Source: Enterococcus_C asini_A (GTDB taxonomy: Bacteria; Bacillota; Bacilli; Lactobacillales; Enterococcaceae). From it: a stretch of 64,000 bases of DNA. The DNA lies in NCBI RefSeq assembly GCF_031928785.1, contig NZ_JARQAL010000007.1; one strand, given 5' to 3'. Shown piece by piece: positions 35,696 to 43,956 of this stretch. Each line of letters begins with the position of its first letter. The first letter of the stretch is position 1. Made by a program: the position numbers and the translations under genes. The notes beneath the pieces are model-generated. The model searched no databases. It was not told the origin of the DNA and saw only the letters and a program-made list of their open reading frames with translations.

Positions 35696-36772
35696 ATGAC
35701 ATTAAAAATTGGCATCATCGGGTGTGGCGGAATTGCTAACGGTAAGCATATGCCGGCATTAAAAACCGTTCAAGATGTTGAAATGGTTGCTTTTTGTGAT
35801 TTGATTGAAGAACGAGCTGAAAAAGCTGCGGTGGAATACGGTGGGGCAGAGGCCAGTGTTTATACAGATTACCAAGAAATGTTGGCTAATGAAGCGTTAG
35901 ATGTGATTCACGTGTGTACGCCAAATTCTTCTCACAGCGCAATCACTGTGGCAGCTTTAGAAGCTGACTGTCATGTAATGTGTGAAAAACCCATGGCCAA
36001 AACCACAGCAGAAGCTCAATTAATGATTGAAGCAGCCAAACGTACTGGTAAAAAGTTGACCATTGGCTATCAAAACCGTTATCGGCCAGATTCAATGTAT
36101 CTTCATGAAGCTTGCCAAGATGGGGACTTAGGGGAAATTTACTTTGCCAAAGGACACGCAATTCGCCGTCGGGCAGTGCCTACATGGGGCGTTTTCCTAG
36201 ATGAAGAAGCGCAAGGGGGCGGGCCATTAATTGATATTGGCACCCATGCTTTGGATTTGACTTTATGGATGATGGATAATTACCAGCCAAAATATGTAGT
36301 GGGGAAAGCCTATCGTAAGCTTGCTGACACGAAAGATGCAGCAAACGCTTGGGGCCCTTGGGATCCAGAAAAATTTACCGTTGAAGACTCGGCCTTTGGG
36401 TTTATTATGATGGAAAACGGCGCCAGTATCTTTTTAGAATCAGCTTGGGCGCTAAACTCTCTTGACGTTAAAGAAGCCAAAACTACGCTTTGCGGGACAA
36501 AAGGCGGAGCGGATATGAACGATGGTCTAACCTTAAACGGCGAAAATCGGGGACATTTATTTAACAATGCCATTGAGTTAGAAACCGGCGGCGTTGATTT
36601 TTACGATGGCACCGGCTCTGATCCTGCCGAAGTGGAAGCCAAAATGTGGATTGATGCCATTCTTCACGATACCGAATTAGTGGTAAAACCAGAAGAAGCT
36701 CTCGTTGTAACGCAAATTTTAGAAGGGATTTACGAATCTTCTAAAACAGGACAACCTTACTTTTTTAAATAA
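35696..36772 (+). CDS. Gfo/Idh/MocA-family sugar dehydrogenase (first of two)
   Basis: A 358-residue NAD(P)-dependent oxidoreductase. The Rossmann start is IGIIGCGGIANGKHMPAL. The conserved Lys in the family EKP motif appears as HVMCEKPMAKT, and the catalytic His region as GGGPLIDIGTHALDLTLWMM. The ATG follows TAGGAGGC. It is the first gene of a four-gene operon with a ThuA protein and a TIM-barrel isomerase. Related sets oxidise the C3 hydroxyl of sugars or glycosides; the substrate here is unknown. Confidence 0.88.
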   Translation: MTLKIGIIGCGGIANGKHMPALKTVQDVEMVAFCDLIEERAEKAAVEYGGAEASVYTDYQEMLANEALDVIHVCTPNSSHSAITVAALEADCHVMCEKPMAKTTAEAQLMIEAAKRTGKKLTIGYQNRYRPDSMYLHEACQDGDLGEIYFAKGHAIRRRAVPTWGVFLDEEAQGGGPLIDIGTHALDLTLWMMDNYQPKYVVGKAYRKLADTKDAANAWGPWDPEKFTVEDSAFGFIMMENGASIFLESAWALNSLDVKEAKTTLCGTKGGADMNDGLTLNGENRGHLFNNAIELETGGVDFYDGTGSDPAEVEAKMWIDAILHDTELVVKPEEALVVTQILEGIYESSKTGQPYFFK

Positions 36773-36800
36773 TTTCGGAAAATAGAAACGAGGGAAACCA

Positions 36801-37511
36801 ATGACCAGAGTAACCGTTTGGAATGAATTTCGCCATGAAAAAACCGATGCCAAAGTCCAATCCATGTATCCAGATGGCATTCACGGACAAATTAGCCAAT
36901 TTTTGACAGCAGCCGGCTTTGAAGTGACCACTGCCACTTTGGATGAAGCAGAACACGGTTTAACCGCGGAAGTGTTAGAAAAAACAGATGTCTTAATATG
37001 GTGGGGACATAAAGCCCATGAAGAAGTAGCGGACGAAATCGTTGAAAGTGTACATCAAAAAGTTTTGGAGGGTATGGGATTGATCGTGCTCCATTCCGGC
37101 CACTTCTCCAAAATCTTTAAAAAGTTAATGGGGACTAGCTGTGATTTGAAATGGCGAGAAGATGATCGCCATGCCCGAATCTGGAATATCAATCCTAGTC
37201 ATCCGATTGTAGCAGGGATTGGGGAATGTATTGAACTGGAACAAGAGGAGATGTACGGGGAACACTTTGATATTCCCGCGCCAGACGAATTAATCTTTGT
37301 CAGCTGGTTTCCCGGTGGCGAAGTCTTTCGCAGTGGTTGCACCTTTAGCCGAGGCAATGGGAAAATCTTTTATTTCCAACCCGGTCACGAAACTTATAAC
37401 AGCTATTACAACAAAAAAGTCCAACAAGTCATAATAAACGCAGTCAATTGGGCGAAAGCTACTGATAATATTCAGCCTGCTTACGGTCACTTTGACGCTT
37501 TGGAAAAATAA
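36801..37511 (+). CDS. ThuA-domain protein (trehalose-utilisation type)
   Basis: A 236-residue class I glutamine-amidotransferase-like fold. Motifs seen: TRVTVWNEFRHEK at the start, DVLIWWGHKAHEEV, GLIVLHSGHFSKIFKKLMGT and KIFYFQPGHETY. ThuA of Sinorhizobium is needed for trehalose and maltitol breakdown through 3-keto sugars, though its exact reaction is not settled. It has a 28-base gap to the dehydrogenase and a 21-base gap to the isomerase gene. Confidence 0.88.
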   Translation: MTRVTVWNEFRHEKTDAKVQSMYPDGIHGQISQFLTAAGFEVTTATLDEAEHGLTAEVLEKTDVLIWWGHKAHEEVADEIVESVHQKVLEGMGLIVLHSGHFSKIFKKLMGTSCDLKWREDDRHARIWNINPSHPIVAGIGECIELEQEEMYGEHFDIPAPDELIFVSWFPGGEVFRSGCTFSRGNGKIFYFQPGHETYNSYYNKKVQQVIINAVNWAKATDNIQPAYGHFDALEK

Positions 37512-37532
37512 TAAAAAAAGGAGTCTTAACTT

Positions 37533-38501
37533 ATGAAACTAGGTGTATTCACCCCCTTGTTTAACCAACTGTCTTTTGAAGAAATGATTGAGGTGGTAGC
37601 CAAAAAAGGCTTAGAAATGGTAGAAATTGGTACTGGTGGTTCTCCCGGGGATGCCCATTTAAACATTGACAATCTGCTAGCATCTTCTGAAGCCCGGAAA
37701 GAATATTTGGCAAAATTAGCTGATAAAGGATTGTCAATCTCAGCATTAAGCTGCCACCATAATCCAATCTCACCAATTGCCAAAACCGCTCAAGAAGCCG
37801 ATGAATTGTTAAAAAAGACCATCAAGTTAGCCAGTTTAATGAATGTAGAAGTGGTCAATGGTTTTTCGGGTGTTTCTGGTGGCAATCCTACTGACACTCA
37901 AGTTAACTGGCCTACATTGCCTTGGCCCACGGAATACGATGACAATTACAACTACCAATGGGAACAAAAATTGATTCCTTATTGGCAAACCATCAATACC
38001 GAAGCCCAAGCCGCGGGTGTAAAAATCGGGATTGAACTTCACGGTGGTTTTTTGGCCCATACGCCTTATACCATGTTAAAACTTCGAGACGCTTGTGGGA
38101 AAGCTATCGGTTGTAATTTAGATCCTTCTCACTTGTGGTGGCAAGGGATTGACCCGGTTGCAGCGGTGAAGATTTTAGGAGAAGCAGGGGCGATTCATCA
38201 CTTCCACGCCAAAGATACCTATTTGGATCAAGACAATATCAATATGCACGGCTTAACGGATATGCAGCCTTATTGCAATGTCAAAACCCGGGCTTGGACA
38301 TTCCGCTCCGTGGGCTGTGGTCATGATTTGAAGGTGTGGTCTGATATGATTAGCGCCTTGCGAATTTATGGCTATGATTATGTTTTAAGCATTGAGCATG
38401 AAGATCCAATTATGTCCGTGGATGAAGGCTTGAATCGAGCAATTACCAATTTGCGCTCCATTATGATCAAAGAACAACCTTCTGAAATGTGGTGGACTTA
38501 A
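37533..38501 (+). CDS. Sugar phosphate isomerase/epimerase-like TIM-barrel protein
   Basis: A 322-residue xylose-isomerase-like barrel (AP endonuclease 2 superfamily). Metal-binding positions are visible in KIGIELHGG, NLDPSHLWWQG, HHFHAKDTYLD and YVLSIEHEDP. The start follows AAAGGAGTC. In comparable operons such proteins isomerise, epimerise or cleave 3-keto sugars made by the adjacent Gfo/Idh/MocA dehydrogenase; that role is inferred for this one. Confidence 0.87.
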   Translation: MKLGVFTPLFNQLSFEEMIEVVAKKGLEMVEIGTGGSPGDAHLNIDNLLASSEARKEYLAKLADKGLSISALSCHHNPISPIAKTAQEADELLKKTIKLASLMNVEVVNGFSGVSGGNPTDTQVNWPTLPWPTEYDDNYNYQWEQKLIPYWQTINTEAQAAGVKIGIELHGGFLAHTPYTMLKLRDACGKAIGCNLDPSHLWWQGIDPVAAVKILGEAGAIHHFHAKDTYLDQDNINMHGLTDMQPYCNVKTRAWTFRSVGCGHDLKVWSDMISALRIYGYDYVLSIEHEDPIMSVDEGLNRAITNLRSIMIKEQPSEMWWT

Positions 38502-38556
38502 TTTGAGTTGTTTTATCCAACGAACCTAAAAATTTAACAGAAAAAGAGTGAACAAA

Positions 38557-39594
38557 ATGAAAAAATTAAGGATTGCGGTCATTGGTTATGGTGGCATGGG
38601 TTCTTACCATTTTAATCAAATTTTACCTACAGAGCGTGATTTATTTGAACTTGTTGGCGTCTATGATCTTAAAGCTGATCGTCAGGAGTTAGCTGCTACA
38701 GCTGGTTTGAAAACCTATAAGAGCCAAGCGGAACTAGTAAATGATGCTGCTATTGACTGCATTTTAATTGCGACTCCTAATGATAGTCACAAAGAAATCG
38801 CCATTGCCGCTTTACAAGCAGGTAAGCACGTAGTTTGCGAAAAGCCGGTCACTATGAATGCCCAAGAATTGCGAGAAATCATGGAAGTAGCAAAACAATG
38901 CAACAAAGTCTTTATGGTTCATCAAAACCGCCGTTGGGACCCAGATTATTTGATTGTGAAAGAATTAGTGAACTCTGGAGAAATCGGGGATATCTTCCAA
39001 ATTGAGTCTCGGGTTCACGGGGCCAATGGCATTCCCGGTGACTGGCGGCGTGTCAAAAAACACGGTGGAGGGATGCTCTTAGACTGGGGAATTCACTTAT
39101 TGGATCAAATTCTTTGGCTGGTAGACAGTCCATTGAAAAACATCGAGGCCGATTTTAGCTATATTTTAGGGGAAGAGTGCGATGATGGCTATATCACCTA
39201 TTTGACCTTTGAAAATGGCTTAAAAGTGATTACCGAAGTAGGGACGACTAATTATATTAAATTGCCTCGTTGGTATCTTAAAGGGACTAAAGGAACAGCA
39301 GAAATCAGTGATTGGGATCTTTCCGGTAAAATGGTAATAGCAACAAATGCGGAAGTAGCGGCACCTAAGCCAATCCAAGCAGGAGTTGGCCTCACCAAAA
39401 CCATGGCACCACCATCAGAAGAAGCTACGGTTACTCAAAACTTGCCAAAAGGTGTCACTCTTACTCAAAGCTTCTATCAAAATTTCTATGATGTAGTTGT
39501 AAAAAATGCAGCACCTATCGTTAAAAATGAAGAAGTGCTAAAAGTTATGGAACTGATTGATCATATCTTTGACGTGGTAGATAAACACAGCTAG
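38557..39594 (+). CDS. Gfo/Idh/MocA-family sugar dehydrogenase (second)
   Basis: A 345-residue NAD(P)-dependent oxidoreductase, ThuB-like by context. It has RIAVIGYGGMGSYHFNQIL, the KHVVCEKPVTMNAQEL motif and the MVHQNRRWDPDYL segment. The catalytic region is GGGMLLDWGIHLLDQILWLVD. ATG at 38557 follows AAAGAGTG. It differs clearly from the first dehydrogenase in the operon, so the two probably act on different substrates or in opposite directions (oxidation, then reduction after isomerisation). Confidence 0.88.
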   Translation: MKKLRIAVIGYGGMGSYHFNQILPTERDLFELVGVYDLKADRQELAATAGLKTYKSQAELVNDAAIDCILIATPNDSHKEIAIAALQAGKHVVCEKPVTMNAQELREIMEVAKQCNKVFMVHQNRRWDPDYLIVKELVNSGEIGDIFQIESRVHGANGIPGDWRRVKKHGGGMLLDWGIHLLDQILWLVDSPLKNIEADFSYILGEECDDGYITYLTFENGLKVITEVGTTNYIKLPRWYLKGTKGTAEISDWDLSGKMVIATNAEVAAPKPIQAGVGLTKTMAPPSEEATVTQNLPKGVTLTQSFYQNFYDVVVKNAAPIVKNEEVLKVMELIDHIFDVVDKHS

Positions 39595-39670
39595 GTTTAT
39601 AAAATAAAAAAGCTCATTAAACTTTGTAAATGCCATGTTTTACAAGAACAACGAGTCCTTTTCGCAATAA

Positions 39671-39723
39671 CAACCAGTAAAGCGGGAGCAGTCTTACTCT
39701 GACTGTTCCCGCTTTACTGGTTG
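39671..39723. terminator. Long inverted repeat, probable shared terminator
   Basis: Two 23-base arms (39671-39693 and 39701-39723), with one G-U-type mismatch and a seven-base loop, between convergent transcription units. The stop codon of the TMEM175 gene (39694-39696) lies in the loop, so the arm doubles as coding sequence. T tracts on both sides are weak. Confidence 0.65.
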
Positions 39724-40446
39724 TCCTTCTTTTAAACTGGCTTTTAAGCGGACTTTTTTCTGCCGCCGTTGAGTGAACTGGTCGGGAAAGAAAAAGGCCA
39801 AAATTGGCAAGCTGAGATACAAAACCATGGTCACATCCGGCCACGGAATGGCAATTAAAATAAGGGCTAGATTTAGTAACAATTGCCCCCAAATTCGAAT
39901 CAGCGTAATCCGATTGGAAAAATGAAAAGCGGTATCGGATTTTCCGTAATGATTGACAAAGGCAAAGCGGTAAAGTAATAATTCCGTCAGACTAACCACG
40001 AAATAAACAATCCCGAAATTCATAATAGCAAAACTACTTTGTTCTTGCATAATCCATTTGGTCATCAGCGGTAGGATGGATAATGCCGCTAAAAATAAAA
40101 AGTTCGTTAATAAAATATTCCGTCGAGCCCGCGTAATCATTCCAAAACTACGATGGTGCTGATACCAAAAATTAGCCACAATGAAAAAGCTAATCAAAAA
40201 AATGACAATGGAACGAATGAACGTCCAATAATCCACTCCCGAATCAGAGGGGAGGGGGACTTCCAAGACCATAATCGTAATAATAATGGCAATGACCCCA
40301 TCATTAAACGTTTCTAAATGGCCTTTTAAACGTTCCTCTTCTTTAATTTGAATTTTAGCAAATTCTTTTTGGTGTTTTTCGTAAGCAGCACTGTCTTCTG
40401 GAAGCTGCTGGTGACTTTGACGGCGTCGCTGATTTTTTCTAGTCAT
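39694..40446 (-). CDS. TMEM175-family (DUF1211) potassium channel-like membrane protein
   Basis: 250 residues. About 40 charged N-terminal residues precede roughly five or six membrane helices. The first helix has HLETFNDGVIAIIITIMVLE, matching the F-S/N-D-G signature of bacterial TMEM175 channels, which conduct K+ as tetramers with hydrophobic filters. The C-terminal tail is basic (QRRQKKVRLKASLK). GAGGGAT precedes the ATG. It is monocistronic. Confidence 0.85.
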   Translation of the reverse strand: MTRKNQRRRQSHQQLPEDSAAYEKHQKEFAKIQIKEEERLKGHLETFNDGVIAIIITIMVLEVPLPSDSGVDYWTFIRSIVIFLISFFIVANFWYQHHRSFGMITRARRNILLTNFLFLAALSILPLMTKWIMQEQSSFAIMNFGIVYFVVSLTELLLYRFAFVNHYGKSDTAFHFSNRITLIRIWGQLLLNLALILIAIPWPDVTMVLYLSLPILAFFFPDQFTQRRQKKVRLKASLKEGQPVKREQSE

Positions 40447-40590
40447 TAAAATCCCTCATTTCTCATTGGCATTTTATCAAGAAAGTCACTATTTAGCGAG
40501 TAATCCCATTTAGTTAAGGTGTAAAATTTTTTTATTGAGATTAGTATTCCTTAGAAATTACTAAAAATCATACACTCTTCTAGCAAAATA

Positions 40591-40609
40591 CGAATGTTTG
40601 TTCTATGAT
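40591..40609 (+). promoter_or_regulatory. LexA/DinR-box-like dyad overlapping a promoter
   Basis: CGAATGTTTGTTCT (40591-40604) matches the Gram-positive LexA consensus CGAAC-N4-GTTCG at eight of ten fixed positions. It runs into a -10 element TATGAT at 40604-40609. SOS control of the following gene pair is inferred. Confidence 0.45.
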
Positions 40610-40640
40610 AAATAAACGAGTATATCCTAGGAGGAATCTG

Positions 40641-41312
40641 ATGAAGACCCCATTAACCCTAGCTTTAGAAGAGACTTTATACGCTTATTGCCGAGAAAAA
40701 GGGGAAGTCGTAGTTGAAGAAGTAGTCATGCCGGATGATTTAGGGATTGTGGACACGTTAAGTCTGCGCTTGCTTTCCGATAAAGAGTATGAGTGGCGTT
40801 GTTTTGAATTGAAAGTTTCCAAAGGGGATTTTCGCTCCCATGCGAAACTGTCTTTTGTGGGTCATTACAATTACTTCGTCTTACCAGAGAGCCTCTACCT
40901 TCAAGTGGAAAAAGAGATTCCTGATCATGTAGGCGTCTTAGTTTACCATGGCTATGCCAATCCAGAAGAACAAGGTTTGCCAGGCTATCTCGTTTCAGCA
41001 AAAAAAGCTCGCTACCAAGAACTGCAAGTAAACGAAAATGAATTATTGTATCGTCTAATGAATGCCCAGGCCAGAGAAGTAAGCAAGGCCAAACAAACCG
41101 AACGAGGCGTGCGGGTTTTCAGCACAGACCAACTTTACAAGGAGTTAAAACGCCGTCAGCCGGAGTACGATCTTTATGGCGGTGGGGTAAATTACTACGA
41201 TCGTTTTCTAGCAGATACCCAAGACCAAGCTGTTGAAGCATTAAAAGAAGAGCTGGCCGCCTACCAAGAAGCTTACAAGGAACTGTTGGCTCGATTAGAA
41301 GAAGGGGAATAA
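40641..41312 (+). CDS. PD-(D/E)XK-like nuclease domain protein (MmcB-like)
   Basis: 223 residues. GIVDTLSL (Asp39), then CFELKVSKGDFRSH (E56-x-K58), form a PD-(D/E)XK-type core. It is followed by a strand with HYNYFVLPESL, like MmcB-related DNA-repair proteins. The C-terminal 40 residues are a charged helix. The ATG follows CTAGGAGG. A two-base gap to the next gene indicates a strict pair. The nuclease call rests on motif shape only, and the protein could instead be a non-catalytic relative. Confidence 0.6.
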   Translation: MKTPLTLALEETLYAYCREKGEVVVEEVVMPDDLGIVDTLSLRLLSDKEYEWRCFELKVSKGDFRSHAKLSFVGHYNYFVLPESLYLQVEKEIPDHVGVLVYHGYANPEEQGLPGYLVSAKKARYQELQVNENELLYRLMNAQAREVSKAKQTERGVRVFSTDQLYKELKRRQPEYDLYGGGVNYYDRFLADTQDQAVEALKEELAAYQEAYKELLARLEEGE

Positions 41313-41314
41313 CG

Positions 41315-42196
41315 ATGTACTATCCATATTTACGAGGAAAACAGTTTGATCTTCTAGCTTTAAAAGAATTGGTAAAAGAAGATCGTCTTGCCAAAACCGT
41401 CATTCCCGTTATTGAGCCGGTGAAACAGTCTAAAACTTTGCTACAAACCTTAGAAGTCTTCCGTCAAAAGAATCATCCTTTTTATTTAATCGATAATCCT
41501 CAAGCGGGCGATTTCTTGACAGAAACAGGTCTTGCCCTGTTACAAGACTTATCTCAGGGACACCGGGGGCATATTATAACAGCTAATCCAGCAGAATTTC
41601 ATTTTCATCCAGATGATTTGTACTTTGCTAATTCTGCTCATGGGGTGAAGGAACTACCAGAGGAGTATCTCAAGGGGCAATTTGCAGCTCCTTTTGAAAT
41701 GCGAATTTTGCGCCAATTAACAAAAACTAGTGGAGTGATTTCGCTACAAGACCCCTTTACTCGGCTACCTCGAAACAGTTATTATCGTGAGTATCAAGAT
41801 GAGGTTTTTACTCGGAGCCATTTAACCTATAGAAAACAAGGATTTAGCGGATTTGGGGATTTTTCATTGGACAGCCGGATTTATTACGAGCAAGGTTACC
41901 CTGACCGCGATTTGTGTTTGCATCTGGTCTATCCTGGAGATAGTAGAGAACTGCGAGTGCATCATTTCGTCTCACCTCAAGACCCTGAGGAAACTCCCTT
42001 GTCTCAAAAAGAGAAATTTTTACAGATGCTTGTTGAGGTCGATACTTGGACAAAAGCTGGACGCTTACCGAAAACATCGGGGTTAAATCTTTTGCTAAAA
42101 GCGCATCAAGCAGGGCATTTTCCTGGAATGGGTGTCATGAGAAAAAGTGTTATCATGCACCATCTAGAGATTATGGGAAAGTTACTAGTAGAGTAA
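41315..42196 (+). CDS. sce7725-like family protein, partner of the PD-(D/E)XK-like protein
   Basis: 293 residues. The start MYYPYLRGKQFDLLALKEL, the segment VIPVIEPVKQSKTLL, then FYLIDNPQAGDF and GVISLQDPFTRLPRNSYY, resemble the sce7725 / beta-protein type families with a TIM-like fold and a Pro-Val-Ile-Glu-Pro strand. No biochemical role is established for these families, and they are often found with a small nuclease-like partner in accessory loci. It sits two bases after the previous gene. No terminator is obvious downstream. Confidence 0.6.
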   Translation: MYYPYLRGKQFDLLALKELVKEDRLAKTVIPVIEPVKQSKTLLQTLEVFRQKNHPFYLIDNPQAGDFLTETGLALLQDLSQGHRGHIITANPAEFHFHPDDLYFANSAHGVKELPEEYLKGQFAAPFEMRILRQLTKTSGVISLQDPFTRLPRNSYYREYQDEVFTRSHLTYRKQGFSGFGDFSLDSRIYYEQGYPDRDLCLHLVYPGDSRELRVHHFVSPQDPEETPLSQKEKFLQMLVEVDTWTKAGRLPKTSGLNLLLKAHQAGHFPGMGVMRKSVIMHHLEIMGKLLVE

Positions 42197-42282
42197 TCGT
42201 GGACTTTTATAAATAGAAGAACCGCTATTTAATCATAATTTACTAATGAATGGAACTAACAGAAAATAACTGATTTTATTAA

Positions 42283-42557
42283 ATGGTTCTGAAGTTCAGA
42301 CTTATCTGTTTCTTGAAAGATGATTTTAAGCTGACAAAGCTTTCTATACACTCATCTGTGCAGTTATTAGGTGTTTAAGGATGGATGATTTTTAAAGTTC
42401 AGCAAGTTTATGTAGCAAGTTATGAAAGAATCTTGTAATTTATGCAGATTAACTTATAGATAATCTTAAACGCATAACTGGGCTAATTAATGAGTTAATT
42501 GTTAATTATGAAAAGAATGCTGAAGAATCAATTCCAAATATTTATATCATTGAATAA
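42283..42557 (+). pseudogene. Decayed coding fragments, plus strand
   Basis: Three protein-like stretches in changing frames, each ending in a stop: 42283-42378 (contains FLKDDFKLTKLSIHSSVQLL), a piece near 42383-42439 (FKVQQVYVASYERIL), and 42453-42557 (contains LKRITGLINELIVNYEKNAE). Together they look like one gene broken by frameshifts. The family is not recognised and chance cannot be excluded. Confidence 0.35.
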
Positions 42558-42822
42558 TTATCTCGATTTAATTGATCTAAAAGATTAATTTTTAACCGTG
42601 TTAGTAACGAAAACAATAAAAATCACTGTTAAAATGTAGTTTTTGACACTCAATTTAAGTTGTTAGCGTCCAAATTGCCAACAGGAGGTTTGCAAACAGG
42701 GGAGTGATGGAAAATCCTAATTCCAATCACTACAGTAAAAATTTAACATTCTAGTTAACATAATATATATTAAACGAAGTAGGAAGCCTCAATAAATCCA
42801 GCTTAACTTTATTTTCAACTCA

Positions 42823-42951
42823 TTATATTCCACTGAAATCTATTTCAATCCCTCCATTATCTTCAAAATCTTCCCATGGATAATTGTTAAACAATAAAAA
42901 TAATCTGTTCTCAGTATTCATTTCTTTTCTAATCGTATTTTTGTAGCTGAT
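42823..42951 (-). pseudogene. Decayed coding fragment, minus strand
   Basis: An open stretch of about 43 codons with an internal ATG at 42921. It encodes ENRLFLLFNNYPWEDFEDNG and then a short hydrophilic end. It reads like the C-terminal end of a real protein, but there is no promoter or ribosome site. Remnant of a lost gene, or a small unrecognised one. Confidence 0.3.
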
Positions 42952-43314
42952 AAGCTACTTGCTGAAACAAGTATAAAAATAAAGCATTACAGGTTATGTG
43001 ATTAATAAATACTGCTGATGAAAAACGGAAATTTATCTAATTACTATAGGCATAACTACGTTAGTGATCAAACGCATAAATCATTTTTTAGAACAATTGG
43101 CTTCTAGTATCCATGATAGTTGGCATTAACCGTAATTATTTACTGTATTGCTTAATATGTCGTCCTATATAACTTAATAGCAAGCGGTTACACAAACAAC
43201 AAACATCAGAAAGTCCATTTTTTATGTACACCATATCTCCCCCGCTTTTGTTACTTGCTTGTGTTTAACCTCATGAACACTCTTCTTTTTAGTATATTAA
43301 GAAGAAACATTATA

Positions 43315-43349
43315 AAAAAACTCTTTTGCTGATAGAAAAAGAGTTTTTC
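43315..43349 (+). terminator. Terminator-like hairpin ahead of the sigma factor gene
   Basis: AAAAACTCTTTT pairs with AAAAAGAGTTTTT around an eight-base loop, ending in T residues. It lies just before the TATAAT at 43355-43360 and would insulate the sigma gene from upstream transcription. Confidence 0.65.
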
Positions 43350-43354
43350 CAACG

Positions 43355-43360
43355 TATAAT
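43355..43360 (+). promoter_or_regulatory. -10 element of the sigma factor gene
   Basis: A perfect TATAAT directly after the hairpin, about 48 bases before the preferred start; no good -35 hexamer. Confidence 0.4.
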
Positions 43361-43407
43361 AAATGAATAGATTAAAGGGTTGCTATCGCGTAATGGGAGG
43401 TGTCGAT

Positions 43408-43956
43408 GTGGAGGATGAGTTGATTACTCAGTTGAAAAAGCGTGATTTTGCCGGACTTGAAAATCTAATTGCGGAATACGGAGAAGCAATTTTGCGGACG
43501 ATTCACGCGATTCTTAAGGAAAGTCATGAACAAAGCGAGTGGGAAATGGTGGAAAATGAAGTCTTTTACGGAATCTGGGAGAAAATTAACACCTATGATT
43601 CCAAGAAAGCGTCTTTTACTACGTGGGTATTGATGATTGCCCGTAGTAAAGCCATTGACAAAAAACGTATGTTGCAACGAGACTTAAAAAATGATGAGCT
43701 CAGTGATCAAAGCATTAGACAAATCGCTTATGCTGTTGCTGATCCTTTGGCCCAAGAGGAATTTTTGGAATTAGTGGATTGCTTATCAAAAGAAGATCAA
43801 CATATCTTTTTGCTTTATTATTTTTATCAAGAATCCCCTGCTGATATTGCTGATTTACTAGGGATTAATCAAGGAGTAATCTACAATCGACTTTCACGAG
43901 GACGCAGCAAGTTAAAAGAAGTTTTATCAGAAAGGAGTGATCTTCATGGGATTTAA
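43408..43956 (+). CDS. Sigma-70 family (ECF-type) RNA polymerase sigma factor
   Basis: About 182 residues. GTG at 43408 follows GGGAGG by seven bases; ATG 43363 and ATG 43393 are in frame without good sites. Region 2 has NEVFYGIWEKINTYDSKKAS and FTTWVLMIARSKAIDKKR. Region 4 has HIFLLYYFYQESPADIADLL followed by GINQGVIYNRLSRGRSKLKE, the two-domain ECF layout. Its last 11 bases overlap the next gene, whose product has a membrane anchor and may be its antagonist. The target genes are unknown. Confidence 0.87.
   Translation: MEDELITQLKKRDFAGLENLIAEYGEAILRTIHAILKESHEQSEWEMVENEVFYGIWEKINTYDSKKASFTTWVLMIARSKAIDKKRMLQRDLKNDELSDQSIRQIAYAVADPLAQEEFLELVDCLSKEDQHIFLLYYFYQESPADIADLLGINQGVIYNRLSRGRSKLKEVLSERSDLHGI

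Larger units (their letters stand above)
42197..43314. other. 1.1-kb AT-rich stretch without an intact gene
   Basis: Both strands are full of stops, apart from the fragments listed at 42283-42557 and 42823-42951. A 15-codon frame at 42707 follows GGGGAG but has no clear promoter. No RNA gene, insertion sequence ends or tandem repeats were seen. The composition is visibly richer in A+T than the flanking genes, as expected of decaying accessory DNA. Confidence 0.6.

Noticed and set aside
42707..42754. 15-codon frame after GGGGAG in the AT-rich island
   Set aside because: No promoter at the right distance (a TTGACA at 42643 lacks a -10 element) and no neighbour to regulate; listed only as part of the gene-free stretch.
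43204..43240. Minus-strand 32-codon frame beginning near a GGGGGAG sequence in the AT-rich island
   Set aside because: The purine run is only two or three bases from the ATG, and the peptide resembles no domain; too weak to call.
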